Origin: Prostheceraeus crozeri
Taxonomy: Eukaryota > Platyhelminthes > Polycladida > Euryleptidae
Direction of reading: 5' to 3'
Length of the DNA: 64,000 nt
NCBI GenBank assembly: GCA_907163375.1
Contig: CAJQUW010001819.1
Location: 310,001 to 374,000 of the forward strand
The notes under the pieces are model-generated. The model searched no databases. It was not told the DNA's origin and saw only the letters and a program-made list of their open reading frames with translations. The position numbers were made by a program, and so were the translations under genes. How positions within the stretch are numbered: position 1 is the first letter of the stretch; each line of letters begins with the position of its first letter. Positions 11,585-23,533 of this stretch are shown piece by piece.

Positions 11585-11885
11585 TGTTTGCTGTTGTTGT
11601 TGTTGTTGTTTTACCCGGCTATGTCCTGCGGATAAGAGGCTTCGTATGACAATACGAAGCGGCACACTCAGTAAGCAGATTAATGCTTACTGCAGGCGAG
11701 GAGTGCGCAGGGAGGAGATGGCCATTCGGATACCACCGGGTCCTACCATACCCAAGACAAAGCTGCTCACACTGGGTGAACAGCATTGGCCGAGGCAGGC
11801 AGCAACCTCAATGGTCCTGCACTACACCTTACCTCCGAAGAGGGGAGGCGGTCATCGCTGAGGGGGAATCTATCAGTTTGTTACT
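11585..11885 (+). other. GC-richer segment with strong short hairpins, unknown
   Basis: After a (GTT)n run at about 11590-11611 comes a segment less AT-rich than its surroundings. CTTCGTATgacaATACGAAG is an 8-base perfect stem, and CAGTAAGCA with TGCTTACTG is a 9-base stem with a short loop, followed by further GC-rich sequence to about 11865. Two overlapping 71-codon frames cover it. It may be a structured repeat or an RNA-like element. I recognise no RNA family, and it is not 5S rRNA or a tRNA. Confidence 0.35.
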
Positions 11886-11899
11886 GACTGCAGTTTGAT

Positions 11900-13511
11900 T
11901 TGCATGTCATATTGCATGAACATAAATAATAAAAGACATATGTCAAAATACAAGCTATTTCAAATACCTACATACTACATTTAAATATTGATAGCAGTTC
12001 TATAAAGTAATCATACTTTGTGAAAACTCATAATTCTCCGAAAACAAATACGACGTAAAATACCTGCAAATTTGAATTTTAAGTAGCTTCTACTATGGAG
12101 GCATATTGTACGAGTAAGAGTAAGCAACAAATTATACTACATTGCTCATATTACCAGCACTAATTCAGCAGATTATGTGAAGTAGCAAATTCAACAACTG
12201 AAGATCACCACTTGAAAGCATTTTTCTTCTTCTAACACATTGCGAAGTGACTTGTTTCGCAATTCCACTTTATCATCATTCTATACTAAACTTTGAAACT
12301 TTCATTTTCATTTGAATTTGGGATTGTCTCATTTTGCCATGACCGTCTCCTTGCCTACTGTTTTTGGCTTATGACTGAGACTTCAAACTTATTGCAATAC
12401 ACAAACATCATAATCATTTGTTCTTTTCCACAGCAATGTATAGCGTTCGCAAAGACTTATCCAGGAATATTAGGAAATATCTTCTCCAACCTATTTTGAT
12501 CTACCTTGATCCTAACGAATAAGATGCGAATCGAGCAGACTGGCACTGAGCAATATCTAGATGACATGCCTCACAACTAAGCCTGGATAACTAAATGTAC
12601 ATCTGCCCGTACATCTGTGCTTTATATGATTTAAACTGGTTAGGTGTTTTCCGAGTACTACAGATGAGTCAATGTAGAATTATAGACAACCTCTGCGGCT
12701 GCCAAAGAGCTTCATTCTTTCGTGCTTCTGGACATCATGTTGCTTCAGTTATTGCAATACTAAGGTGATCACAAACATGACTTCATAAGTTCTTTTGGAA
12801 AAGGGATGTTAGATACAAGAAACATGTATTAAAACCACATGTGCTTTGTACACCTACTGTACTTTGATGTTATTTGGGAGATGACCGCCGCACATATTTT
12901 ATTGACGTCACGGCTGCATTCGCTTGATGTGTATTTCCAAACTATTTGTAAACAAGATGTTATCACTGACTGCACTATTGACTTGGGAAAACTATTTGCT
13001 ATTTTGAATCACATTTGCTCGCAGAATCGATTCCTCTTCTGATAATTGTATGCAAACATTCGAATCCAGATATCAATAATGTCCTAGCGTGTGAGATTCT
13101 TTTCAGTTATTGGATGATTTATATATTCGGTCAACCATATCTTGCACTAGGCTTCATCTTGTCCTCTGTTTATTGATGATTTTGTATTACATGATACCAA
13201 ATTCACAATATAGGGTGTGTTAGAAGCGCGTGATGATGCTCGCTGTTGTTTGTGGAACAGGCTGCAAAATGATAATCGTTCAGAACCAAACGTAAACCAC
13301 TTAAACCACTTGTAAAGTGCTATTACATCACATTATTGTGCACTTGAAGGTACACCAATTATTCCATTTCGCAATAATAATAATAATGTCTTTACTGCTT
13401 CACAAGCATGATAATCGTTAACGCATCACAAATGACAAGAATCATCTGACAATAAAATGAACAAAGCAAGAAGTATAATAAAAGCTAAGGGGATAAAAAA
13501 TATTTTTTTAT
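11900..13511. other. Intronic sequence, nothing supported
   Basis: AT-rich, with a short (AAT)n run near 13374. A CAG followed by an open stretch at 12434-12499 was examined as an exon and rejected because it has no donor site. Confidence 0.5.
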
Positions 13512-14052
13512 AATCGATACTTTTTTAGGGGGGGTGGGAAAGGCCTTGGTCATACGTATCTGGTTTGTGGAGTGGCGTCCTCAAGCCATCGAAATAGCTA
13601 CACGAGTATGGGCCATTAGCCGACTGTTACCGCCACGTGCCCCCCCCCCGGGTAACGCTAACAACAGCGGCTCACTGGCGATTTAAGGGCGCCAGTCTAA
13701 AATAACCCTTGCTAAGGGCAGATGGAGCTCGTTAGCTTGGCAGGCAGTCCATCTAGGAGAAGGAAAACTCTGATTTAAAACCAAACAATTCTCCGCTATT
13801 GCCTGGTCCCAAGTCCATGACGAGAAAGGAGGAGGGTTTGCGCCAGGAAGGGCATCCGGCAGTAAAAACCCCAGCCAAAGCAAATATGAAAATGTCCTCT
13901 AACATTGAATCGATAAAGGCTAGGGCGTCCCCCGCAAGCGACGCACGCTGTCATCGACCAGACAGTGTGGCAAGTGAGCAAGGGCTACCGCAGAACAGAC
14001 AACGACTGCGGATAAAGAAGCAAGTTGTCAAAAACAAAGAACGCGATACACC

Positions 14053-14833
14053 ATGCATGTGGCGTTTTGGGACATGGAAATAGCTGATGTGCTTGAAAGG
14101 CGAAAAGTGGATTTTGCGTGCATTCAAGAAACAAAGTGGACCGGTAATAAAGCGAGAGAAATTGGCCACGGATTTAAGCTTTTCTACTCAGGTGGAACAG
14201 CAAAGAAGAATGGAGTTGGAATAGCAGTAAAACAAGATCACTGGTCGAAGATACTAGAAGTCAACCGGGTGAATGATCGGCTCATGTGGATGAAGATATG
14301 CAACCCTGGCAACATGAAGACCTATGCTTTAATAAGTGACTATGCTCCCCAAACAGGTTGCCAAGATGTTGAGAAGGAGTTTATGAGCCTGCTAGAAGAC
14401 ACAATTTCGGGATTCGAAGTATCATGTAAAGTTGTCATTGGTGCTGATATGAACTGTCATGTTGGGGCAGAGGAGCAACTGCGAGGTCCATGGGGGTCAC
14501 AGATTTGGCAGTAAAAACGCAGAGGGAGATAGACTAATGCAGTTAGTCCAGGCAAACAATCTCAGAATAGCTAACACCTGGTTTGTGAAGAACGATGTAC
14601 AGAAAGTGACTTATGAAAGCGGTGGCAACAAGACGGTCATAGACTTCTTTCTAATATCATCGGACGAACTAAGAGCAATTCAAAACTGCAAAGTGATCCC
14701 AAATGAATGTGCTGCCACACAGCAAAAGCTTTTGGTTATGGACCATCGGTCAGCAGCACTGGCGAAAGCAAAGCAAAAAGAAGCAGAGAGGAAGATCAAA
14801 TGGTGTAAGTTAGCAGACGAGGAGACAGCATAA
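14053..14833 (+). pseudogene. RTE endonuclease domain (frame-shifted)
   Basis: This domain nicks target DNA so that the LINE can prime reverse transcription. Part one (14053-14514) carries the Gln-Glu-Thr and Asp-Met-Asn catalytic motifs. Part two is one frame further on (14459-14833), with Val-Ile-Asp-Phe-Phe-Leu-Ile-Ser and Asp-His-Arg. It is related to the RTE endonuclease sequences often annotated in databases as craniofacial development protein 2-like. The start is damaged: the usual Thr-Trp-Asn-Val block before it lies in another frame (13799-14083) and several residues are missing between the two. Confidence 0.85.
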
Positions 14834-15041
14834 AGCTTCAGGCGCCTCACGTTGAGGAGTATAGAGGATGCAGTTAATTGGGAGGAGGTGACAAATATCC
14901 TGAGGAGTTGTGGGCAGGAGATCTGTGGAGTGACCCGCGGTGGAATCTTTCGTAACTTAGAGTCCTGGTGGTGGACGGACGAGGCCCAAGGTGCCTTGAA
15001 AGCCAAGAAGGTTAGCTTCCAAAAATGGAAAACCTCCAACC

Positions 15042-16844
15042 TTGATGCTGATAGAGAAAGTTACAAACTGGCCAAGAAGCACGCCAAAAAAGACGGTTGC
15101 CAAAGCAGAGAGAGAGGCATGGAAAGTAATGTATGAGAAATTGGAGTCGAAAGAGGCAGAAAAGTTGATTTTCAAGATAGCGAAGTCCAGAAGCCAGAAA
15201 TGCAAAGATAACATCGAAGGTTTCTTTATGAGAGACTCTGAAGGTACAATTCAGACGACCAGCGATAGTAACAAAGCGATATGGAGAGATTATTTCTGTG
15301 AATTGCTGAATGAAGAAAGACCACATAATGAAATTACCACAGAACTGGCAGTGAATGGTCCGATCGCTGAAATTACCCAGGATGAAGTCCAGAAAGAACT
15401 GAGCAAAATGAAAGGCAGGCGCAGTTGCGGACCCGAAGACATACCCATAGAAGCTATTAAAGTGCTAGAAGAGAAAGGAGTAAACTTGTGCCTGCATCAT
15501 TTCAACGAGTTCATCCAAGGCCATCAACAATTGCCGGCGGTGTGGAGAGAGAGCATTTTAACACCAATATATAAAAACAGAGGTGATCACAGAGTTTGCA
15601 GCAATTATCGAGGCATCAAACTGCTCTGCCACAGCTTCAAACTCCTAGAGCGAATAATTAATAAGAGGTTGAGAGTGTGCACAAATGTACGAAACAATCA
15701 GTTTGGATTCCGACCTGGATATAGCACCACAGATCCCTTGTTTGTAATGCGTACGGTTATGGAGAACCTGAGAGAGGGAAACGAGCCCTTCAGGGCAGTT
15801 TTCGTGGATTTAGAAAAAGCGTACGACTCTGTTCCTCGAGCATTGCTGTTCAACTGTTTGAGAAGGAAAGGAGTGCCGGAGGTATATGTAACTCTGATTC
15901 GGGAAATGTATCGAGAAACCCTAACAATTGTGAAAACCAAGCATGGTTGCACTCCACCTTTTGAGGTCACTGTTGGGCTGCGCCAGGGATCGGCGTTGAG
16001 TCCATATCTCTTCCTACTGGTCTTGGATGTGATAACTGGGCATCTGGAGAGCAGTCCCCCAAAAGAAATGCTCTACGCTGACGATCTGGTGATTTGTGGG
16101 GATTCTAAAACAATGGTAGAAAGCAGGCTGGAGTTGTGGCGCAATGCCCTGGAAAGTAATGGTCTCAGAATTAGCAGAAGTAAGAGTGAATACCTCTCCA
16201 CCGCTGCGAACGATGAAGAATTCCAAATGGATGGAACCTCGCTCCCATCAGTTAAGAAGTTCAAGTATCTTGGTTCACTCTTAGACGTAACATCATCTTC
16301 CGAGCAGGACATCAAAAACCGCATACAAGCAGGATGGAAAAGTTGGAGACAAGTGACAAGAGTTATCTACGACAAAGGAGTTCCTCTCAAGCTAAAATAA
16401 AAGATCTACCAGGCTATGATACGACCGGCAATGACCTATGGAGGAGAGTGTTGGGCATCAAGGAAGAAAGATACGCAAAGGCCGATGGTGACGGAAATGA
16501 AGATGCTCAGGCGATGTCAAGGTTTAACCCTCCGAGACCGAGTTAAGAATGACGAGATTCGACGCAAGATGAGGATCCCATCCATCGATAGATTCATGGA
16601 GTACAAGCGGCTTGCATGGTACGGATACGTCAGAAGAAGACCGGACGATCATATAACCCAAACAGCACTGCACCAACCGATATCTGGCAGACGAAGAAGA
16701 GGTCGTCCACCCCTATCATGGAAAAGGGTCATAGAAAAAGATCTGGAGAGAAAAGGCATAACCCATAATCTGGCCCTCGATCGAGTAAAATGGAAGAGGA
16801 CGATGCGGCCCACCCTGGAGGAATTTGGGATTGGTGGCCGGTAA
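15042..16844 (+). pseudogene. RTE reverse transcriptase and C-terminal region
   Basis: An open run of 452 codons followed, after one in-frame stop, by 142 more. Visible reverse transcriptase blocks are Asn-Tyr-Arg-Gly-Ile-Lys-Leu-Leu, Phe-Gly-Phe-Arg-Pro-Gly, Val-Asp-Leu-Glu-Lys-Ala-Tyr-Asp (first catalytic Asp), Gly-Leu-Arg-Gln-Gly-Ser and Tyr-Ala-Asp-Asp-Leu (second catalytic pair). The tail has the Trp-Tyr-Gly-Tyr-Val and Gly-Arg-Pro-Pro blocks usual after the RT in this group. The catalytic residues are intact even though the whole LINE is not. Confidence 0.9.
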
Positions 16845-16874
16845 AGGTGAGCAATCGATACTTTTTTATCACTT

Positions 16875-17966
16875 ATTTTATGAGAGATGAGCCAAAGCGG
16901 CTGGATTTTTCAAAAGATGGTCAGAGTATACTACTAGATCGGCTAACACGGCTTTGATGTAGCTGAAACATTATACGTAAGGGATGTGAAGAAGATGTCT
17001 TAATAGAGGACATCATCTTACCACAAGTACTTTTGGCAACATCAATAAAAGCAGGAAAATCCGGTCCTTATACCTGTAATCTTGAATACTCGTTTTTCTA
17101 GCTAGTGCAACAGACATGCCAGTGTGTTACAAAGCACAGGAAACGCAAACAAAAGCAAGGAGCACAGAAAAGTCCATATGATTTGTACATAAGAGCAGGT
17201 GGACATCCCGACCTACGTAAATTATACAAAAGGTATAGTCTCCTTCTCACTTTAGTGACTATGTCACAATATAAATTCCATCGCATGTCATTGGAAAAAG
17301 CAATACCAAGAAAGCGAATAGAAGATACTTTATGAATGACTCTACCATCAGGAAAGCATACATCAGACAAAGCCAAATTCCTTTTTGTTGTTATGTCCAT
17401 TGCGAAGCATTTGTTGTAATAGAGAAGTAAATGGGCTTTAGATGTGGAGTCCGGCATGATGTGGCATTAGATGTGGAGGCAAATGGCGCTTAAGATGTGG
17501 ACTGTCGTCGGAATTATCGTGGATAAAATGCAAGAAAGTGACATCATCTACATAACGAACGACAAAGGTATTTTAACATGCAGCAGGAAGGGTATCGTTT
17601 GCCAAGCAGAACAATGCAGGGCCAATAACGCTTCCTTGGGGAACGCCACTGGTTACAACACTCAAAACTGACGTTGATCCATTCAATGAAACACGTTGCT
17701 TCCTAAAAGACAAGAAGCTTGAAATCCATTTAACCACAGAATATGGAATTTCGAATTTCAAGCATGCTGAGACAATAGACGAGTGCAGCTATTTATCAAA
17801 TGCCTTTGAAAAATCCGTCGTCATTATCCGCACAGCACCAGATTTCTTGTCCAAAAATTCCAGAATTTTGTTATATGCAATTACCAAGGCTGACGTAGCT
17901 CCAGAGCTCGGACGAGGAATGTATGCAAACTAATACATTATTTTCAAGCAGACCATAGCGTCAAAC
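16875..17966 (-). mobile_element. 5'-truncated LINE (CR1/L2/Jockey-like) stacked on the RTE target
   Basis: The flanks TCGATACTTTTTTATCACTT (16855-16874) and TCGATACTTTTTAATCACTT (17967-17986) are near-identical direct repeats. The minus strand carries the middle and end of a reverse transcriptase: Thr-Thr-Asp-Phe-Ser-Lys-Ala-Phe-Asp (about 17820), Gly-Val-Pro-Gln-Gly-Ser-Val (about 17650), then a C-terminal block (17457-17098). The Tyr-X-Asp-Asp block is not visible, so sequence between 17573 and 17457 is probably deleted. The start of the RT and all of the endonuclease are absent, which is the usual 5' truncation. Confidence 0.88.
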
Positions 17967-18104
17967 TCGATACTTTTTAATCACTTTGATAAACGGTTTC
18001 ATTGATGAAAATTCATTTTTTAGTCTTTGAAATTTTCTCACAAGCGCAGAAGATGTATTTATGATAAAATTCCGAAAGCATCCCTGAATAACTAGTTAAT
18101 CTTC

Positions 18105-18445
18105 TTCTCCTGTGCCTTTTCCCGCTAGACAGGCTCGGTCGTCTGAGTTTTCGCTCTCCAAAGAATCCGGTTTCCGCGTCGGTTTCCTTCAGCTGCAGCT
18201 ACTCCATGTCCTTCCTGACGTTGTCCTTCCACCACTTCCTTGGTCTTCCTCTTGGTCTTTTGCCTTCCACCTAAGAGTCCATTGCCTTCTTCACCTGGTT
18301 GGAGTCGTCCATTCGTTTCACATGATCAAACCAGCGCAATCTTATCTCGCGCACCTTCTCCATGATGCTTGTCACACCCAGCTGGTTTCGAATGTTCTCG
18401 CTCGATAGGCGGTCTCGGAGTGTCACACATCTGATCCTTCATCCT
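18105..18445 (-). mobile_element. LINE C-terminal fragment
   Basis: On the minus strand it reads Leu-Arg-Asp-Arg-Leu-Ser, Arg-Leu-Arg-Trp-Phe-Asp-His-Val-Lys-Arg-Met, then Gly-Lys-Arg-Pro-Arg-Gly-Arg-Pro-Arg-Lys-Trp-Trp-Lys-Asp. This is the standard tail block after the reverse transcriptase in RTE-like LINEs. It has one stop. No RT core remains. Confidence 0.8.
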
Positions 18446-19254
18446 GAATAACTCATCCTATCTCCATATAATTCGACTTCTATAACTAAATCATGCTTTT
18501 AAACCAAATTACTTGAAAATGTGCTCAATGATGATCAAAGCAGTCAAGGGTCATAGTTATCAATAAGAAGCTTAAATACTGCTGCAAAGCTGTATCATTT
18601 AGTTAGTCATACACGTACATGCACGTGTACAGTGTGCAGTTTGATTGCGTAAGAGAGGAGTTAAGGTAAACATCAATGTGAAAATCGACGGCGCAGTCCT
18701 CTTACTTTTTCATAACACAGGTCGTTCATGATTAGGTAATCATGCTGAATGCCACATTCATCTTGCAAAGCACCGCAATATTTTTATTGCTCTTGAATCC
18801 CATGACCATACTTCTAATAAAGAAAATGAAGCATATTTGAAAGTAATAATTCAATAATAATAAAAAGTTGAATCACGATAAAGAAGTTGATTAAAACATG
18901 GCGAAATATGATGGTGAAAAGGATTCCTTCGTGAAATTGCAGATTGAGATTTTCAAAACTGTACTCTTAGATAAGTAGGAAGAAAAATATGACTTAATTA
19001 ATTGAAAATAAGTTAAAATGTTGCTTAAATTTCTTTGATAAACGATGAGATTGCTGCCTTCTTTTTCTTTCGGTTCGAAGTACTTGTGACTACAAATGCA
19101 TGTTAGATACATTCAGTAATTTAAGATAGCAATCCAGACCCAGTCGATAGTCAGTTTAGTTACACATATATTATGGCATTTGTTTTAATATAGTTATTTG
19201 AATCAATTACAATAATAATTTTTCTCATGAACTTACATATTCCGTGGCACAGCA
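18446..19254. other. Intronic sequence, nothing supported
   Basis: AT-rich sequence. No repeats or coding signal that I can support. Confidence 0.5.
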
Positions 19255-19435
19255 ACGTTCCTTGGCCTAACGATCTTTTGGTCCAGAGGTCGAGCCCCGA
19301 AAGTGTCATTGGAAGTCATCAGGAAGGGCATCCGGACTAAAATATCACAATGCTCCAGTCTAAAGTCTGACTATGTCAGGACCGTCCCAGCCCACAGTAA
19401 GGGGGGGATTAGTGACGTTAAACCATCAACAACTT
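19255..19435 (+). mobile_element. SINE with RTE-type core motif
   Basis: A tRNA-like start with B-box-like GGTCGAGCCCC is followed by AGGAAGGGCATCCGG, the motif also seen in the 5' region of the RTE LINE at 13847. It ends GTGACGTTAAACCATCAACAA, a tail typical of RTE-mobilised SINEs. No coding. Confidence 0.65.
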
Positions 19436-21135
19436 AAAAAGTTGCAAAAATAATAAAAAGACTTAGCAAATTTGTAATTGTTAACTTCGTCTAGCAGTTC
19501 TTGCCACAACATATAAAATATTTACATGCATATCATTCACTTTCTTAATTGAAATTGAGAAACCATGTTCTGTATTAGCTAGCTTATGTATGTTCTGTAT
19601 TGTACAAATAATACAGCTGTTACCAAATTGAAATTAGTTGATGCCAAAAGAAAGGAATTGTTTCAACAACAGATTTTTTTGCATACTGGCATGAATGCGA
19701 ATTTCAATGTCTCTATTTCAGGAAGTGGTAAGAAGCACGTTTGCACAGCTGAAATATATTTCTTTCGATTGTATTATATAATACCTTTATGTTGCGAATT
19801 CAATCAACCCCAGAGACCTAAACTTTTTCACATCTTATGAGACCAGGGTTGGGGCCACTGTACTGTACCTCTCTTAGTTCTTAATTTACCTGCTCAGATT
19901 GATATCAAAACAATGAGAATGTTGATTTCAAGTCAAACAAAGATATTTGCGTGCAGCACTATGATGCAATTAATCTTTTGAGTGTTGTCCAGCCTTTGGT
20001 ACGAAAATAGATGCTTATGTACATCAACAAAAATTAGCACGATATCAGTTGTATTTGTAGGCGGTTTCATTGCTGCAATGAAACCTCAGATAATCAATTT
20101 TATTGAAACTGATTTATTGCGTGTAGCAGAACCTTTACATTTGTCCATTGCTTCAAATTTATCCATGCCTATCGCCATCAGAGGTAGTCTTAAATAGAAC
20201 CATAATTGCTGCACTTTAGACCCTCTAAACAGCTGTGGAGACATCAAACTCATCAATTACTGCTGTAAAGACTTAGTCAAGTCTGTTTTTAGCGTTGAAC
20301 TATGAATGTATAATGATAGCTTTCATTTTGAACATTGATTTATGTCCATTTGTTCATATAGGCCAACCAGTCACTCGCGATCATGCGGGAAAGCAATATA
20401 TTCGCAATTTGCGTACAACACGGCACACATACGTGAGCATGATTTAAGCAATAAATAAATGAATTTTACACATCATGTTCCATCGTGAACTTGCACAAAA
20501 TCAGTTTTCATCTGATAGCAAAATGTTTTCGGTGGGAATTTTTACACCCCCTAAGACATGAGTGGGAGTTTATTGGACCCCTTCACCTATCTACCATACC
20601 TCTACTGATTCGATTGAAATGACATATTACCTGAAGAATCATTTTCAGAAACGATGATTTTACATGGGCATGAGCGGTTGATGTGTCGTCAGTAAAAAAG
20701 TGAAATAGAAAAATATGGCTTCAGGGTCCATTGGACCCCTCTCAGGTCTCTTAGCCTGAGTATTAAACGTATAAACGGTCCGCGAACTTTGTTATTTGGC
20801 CTGCTATAAGATTATGATGTTTTGCTGATTGCAGAAATGCATAGGACCAGTACATTGATATCACAAGCCAGTACAAGCATATTTTTGCGCATAAGTAGAT
20901 CCGACAAAATTTTTAAAAAAATAAGTTTTATTTTGCACCTGCATTCATGCATTGTGAAGTACCTAGACCGATATCTAATTTGCTTGGATAACTTATCTAA
21001 AGATTTAAAGTCGATATCGAATTCACATAGAGAGTGGAATGACTACCTGATAAATAGCGACTATGAAAGTGACTTGTTTCTAAAAACTTAACCACCCTAC
21101 TTTTTTTAAACACTCCATGTGAGAAACCCTAATTT
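19436..21135. other. Intronic sequence, weak repeat only
   Basis: ATTGGACCCC occurs near 20573 and 20732 in direct orientation, within a stretch rich in GGTCC/GGACC. This might be remnants of one element, but no ends could be defined. Nothing else is supported. Confidence 0.4.
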
Positions 21136-21725
21136 GGTGAGAGCTATCAATGCCTCAACCCAGTGTAGCTTCGTGCCTTGGTGGGGTACAGATAAGTAAA
21201 AGAATTGCAAGGACATTAAGAATGTCCACACTGAGCATGAAAGGAAAGATTTTTAAAGCCTGCATCCAAAGTTGTATGTCGTACGCAAGCGAAACATGGG
21301 CGCTGAAAGCAGAAAGTGAAAGAACGCCGGGTACGGCTGAGATGTCCATGGTGCGTCGAATGTGTGGTGTGTCACTCAGGGAACGTTACTCAAACGCGGA
21401 ATTGAGAGCGCGCTTAGACTTAGAGTCTATAAGCGAAATCATCCGCAGAAATCGTTTAAGATGGTTTGGACATGTTTATCGAAAGAAGGACGAAGACTGG
21501 TAAAAAGAGTTGTGAAGTTGGAAGTGACGGGAGAAAGACCATAGGGGCGTGTAAAGAAGACCTGGGGCGAAGCGGTGGCATCTGATTGCCGTCTGCTTAA
21601 CGTAACAGCTGAAGCAGCCCTTGACCGTCAGACTTGGAGGAGATCCATAAAGAGAAACAGTCTGACCCAATGACATTGGAACAAACGGACTCAAAACGCG
21701 GAAGTAAGCAAAATTTAAGTAAGGA
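21136..21725 (+). mobile_element. LINE C-terminal fragment with its 3' end
   Basis: It reads Ala-Cys-Ile-Gln-Ser-Cys-Met-Ser-Tyr-Ala-Ser-Glu-Thr-Trp, Asn-Arg-Leu-Arg-Trp-Phe-Gly-His-Val-Tyr-Arg-Lys, then in a shifted frame Lys-Lys-Thr-Trp-Gly-Glu and Asp-Arg-Gln-Thr-Trp-Arg-Arg-Ser-Ile. This is the tail after the reverse transcriptase. One frame change (near 21500) and one stop separate it into pieces. It is 5'-truncated, like most LINE copies. Confidence 0.85.
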
Positions 21726-22594
21726 AATGAACTAATTCTACGTCATGAGACTGAAATAAAGAAAATGCATTTAGAGAATGATAAAATGAAGACACAAAGA
21801 GACAACGAGGATAATGCAATATTTATTTTGTGCGTTTTTCGTGTAAAAAACACAGATTTCTACCAACATTAAATCTCACTTAGTGCCTACCTTACTCAGT
21901 TTTGGGCCATGTTGATAAGTAGCGTTTCGTAAGCTACGAAATAATTCCAGAAACTAATGTCAAAAGTAAATAATCTTCTTGTTCTTGTCCTGCACGTCTC
22001 AACTATTCGCCTTTGGAATATTTTTGTTCTTCTAGTTATCATTTATTCACAAATTTCACACATGAAATATTAAATCTTACTGCATTCTCTGAATTCAATA
22101 GTTGAGTCGACACTACATCGCGCACACAAAGTATCTACAGCAACAATCTTCATCTCTGTCACAAAACACAATGCTTCATCTACTTTTGTGAATGCTTTTA
22201 TTTAACCTTGCTCTGAAAATCAATTGCATGCATTTTTGTGTTGCCAATATATTTCATTCTCATATGAGCTTTACATGTATTTCCTTGTCACATTGAAAAA
22301 TGAGATCACAAAATGAGGTTATTTTGACATTTTGGAGACAACATTTTTATTACGGCAGAAATTTTAGGGAAAAGTGCACTTGAAAATAATTTGTCATGAT
22401 TGAATGCTGTGCGATAAAAGATGGAGCAATTTCAAAAGGAATTAGACGAAGCATCCTACTTTTCCTGGAATTCCTTTAAATAGCTAACGAGAAATTATCT
22501 GCAGTGAATGATGGCGCCATCCTGGTTAAGAGACAAGCGATTTATTTGATGTTGCTTCTTGGTCGGTCTCATCAATGTAATCCTGACAAATTAA
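21726..22594. other. Intronic sequence, nothing supported
   Basis: AT-rich sequence. I see no gene or repeat. Confidence 0.5.
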
Positions 22595-22705
22595 GTTGTA
22601 GGATAGTTCAGTCGGTAAAGGGCCGCTCTTCGGGCGGAGATGTAGACGGTTAAGAGTTAAGATCTGTCTTCCTCGGGAGGTAAAACCGCTTTTACTAGTA
22701 TGCAA
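22595..22705 (+). mobile_element. tRNA-derived SINE, family 2
   Basis: TAGTTCAGTCGGTAAAGG is a clear A-box-like start. It is followed by a decayed B box and the body TCTGTCTTCCTCGGGAGG. The body matches 48768-48795 (TCTGTCCTCCTCAGG), so at least two copies lie in the window. Confidence 0.6.
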
Positions 22706-23533
22706 CAACGCGTGTGAAGTTCTAAATCAGTAAACTGAATTCAATCGTAGACGTTTTCAACTCTTCAACGACAATTTCAACAAAGGTGTTTTCACAGTTA
22801 GTCCGCACGGTTAGTCATTTTTTAGGGAGAATAATATCAAATCACTCCCTTTGCTAGACGTAAAAATGTTTTATTTTAAAACAAAATGCTTGTCACACGC
22901 TTTTCGTGCTGACTGACAGTATTCAAAGCCCTTGATGATGATATCGCTTTTAAAAGTATGTTTTAGCAATTCTTTGTATTAAAATGAAACATGTTTAAGT
23001 CAAACTGAGGGAGCAATTTGAAATTATTTTACTCACTAATATCAACAATCGCAATCGTGGCAGCCTTTGTTAAAAATTGATACAAACAGGACTAGTTTTC
23101 AGCTGAAATGTTGAATGAAGTTTCAATTAATAGACTATACGCAGGGGATTCAACAGTCGATTTCTATGAATTTGCGCTGTAGCGAGGATGCTGTTTCACT
23201 AATCTATGCCACACGGGTCCATTTCACCTTGCTCCTTTAGGGCCTCCACTAATAAACGGAAACCCCTTTCACCATACGCCGGGCCATATGTTAAGTATAC
23301 AGTAACGCGCAAACACCAAACGGTAGAATTGCGAACGGAGGTCAAGACAAATCATTAGTAGAAAGTTGATTTCATTAATACGGGTTTAATTTCTTCATTA
23401 AATGACATGTAAAAATGTTTCAAGTCAGTTTCCCGGTCTGCTGATCAATTATGACTACTGTTTAGATGGAAGTGAAATAACCCGATCAAATGTGTCAACT
23501 TTGTGGGTTACGAACCATAAATGCTATTAAGAC

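Larger units (their letters stand above)
13528..16852 (+). mobile_element. RTE-type LINE, nearly full length, inactive
   Basis: A 16-base target duplication, AATCGATACTTTTTTA, lies at 13512-13527 and 16853-16868. The order is a 5' region with the AGGAAGGGCATCCGG motif common in this LINE group (13847), then an apurinic-type endonuclease from about 14000 to 14833. Its motifs are Cys-Ile-Gln-Glu-Thr-Lys-Trp, Gly-Ala-Asp-Met-Asn-Cys-His-Val-Gly and Met-Asp-His-Arg-Ser. A reverse transcriptase follows at 15042-16400, with Phe-Val-Asp-Leu-Glu-Lys-Ala-Tyr and Tyr-Ala-Asp-Asp-Leu, and a C-terminal region at 16416-16844. Coding is spread over three frames with a small deletion early in the endonuclease and a stop at 16398-16400, so it is dead. 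Good preservation suggests a fairly recent arrival. Confidence 0.93.

Noticed and set aside
12434-12499. CAG acceptor followed by an open stretch, as a candidate host exon
   Set aside because: It would fit phase 0, but there is no GT donor before the stop codon.
20520-20790. Possible piggyBac ends (GGTCC...GGACC words with TTAA at about 20764)
   Set aside because: The two ATTGGACCCC copies are in the same direction, so they are not inverted ends, and no left border could be set.
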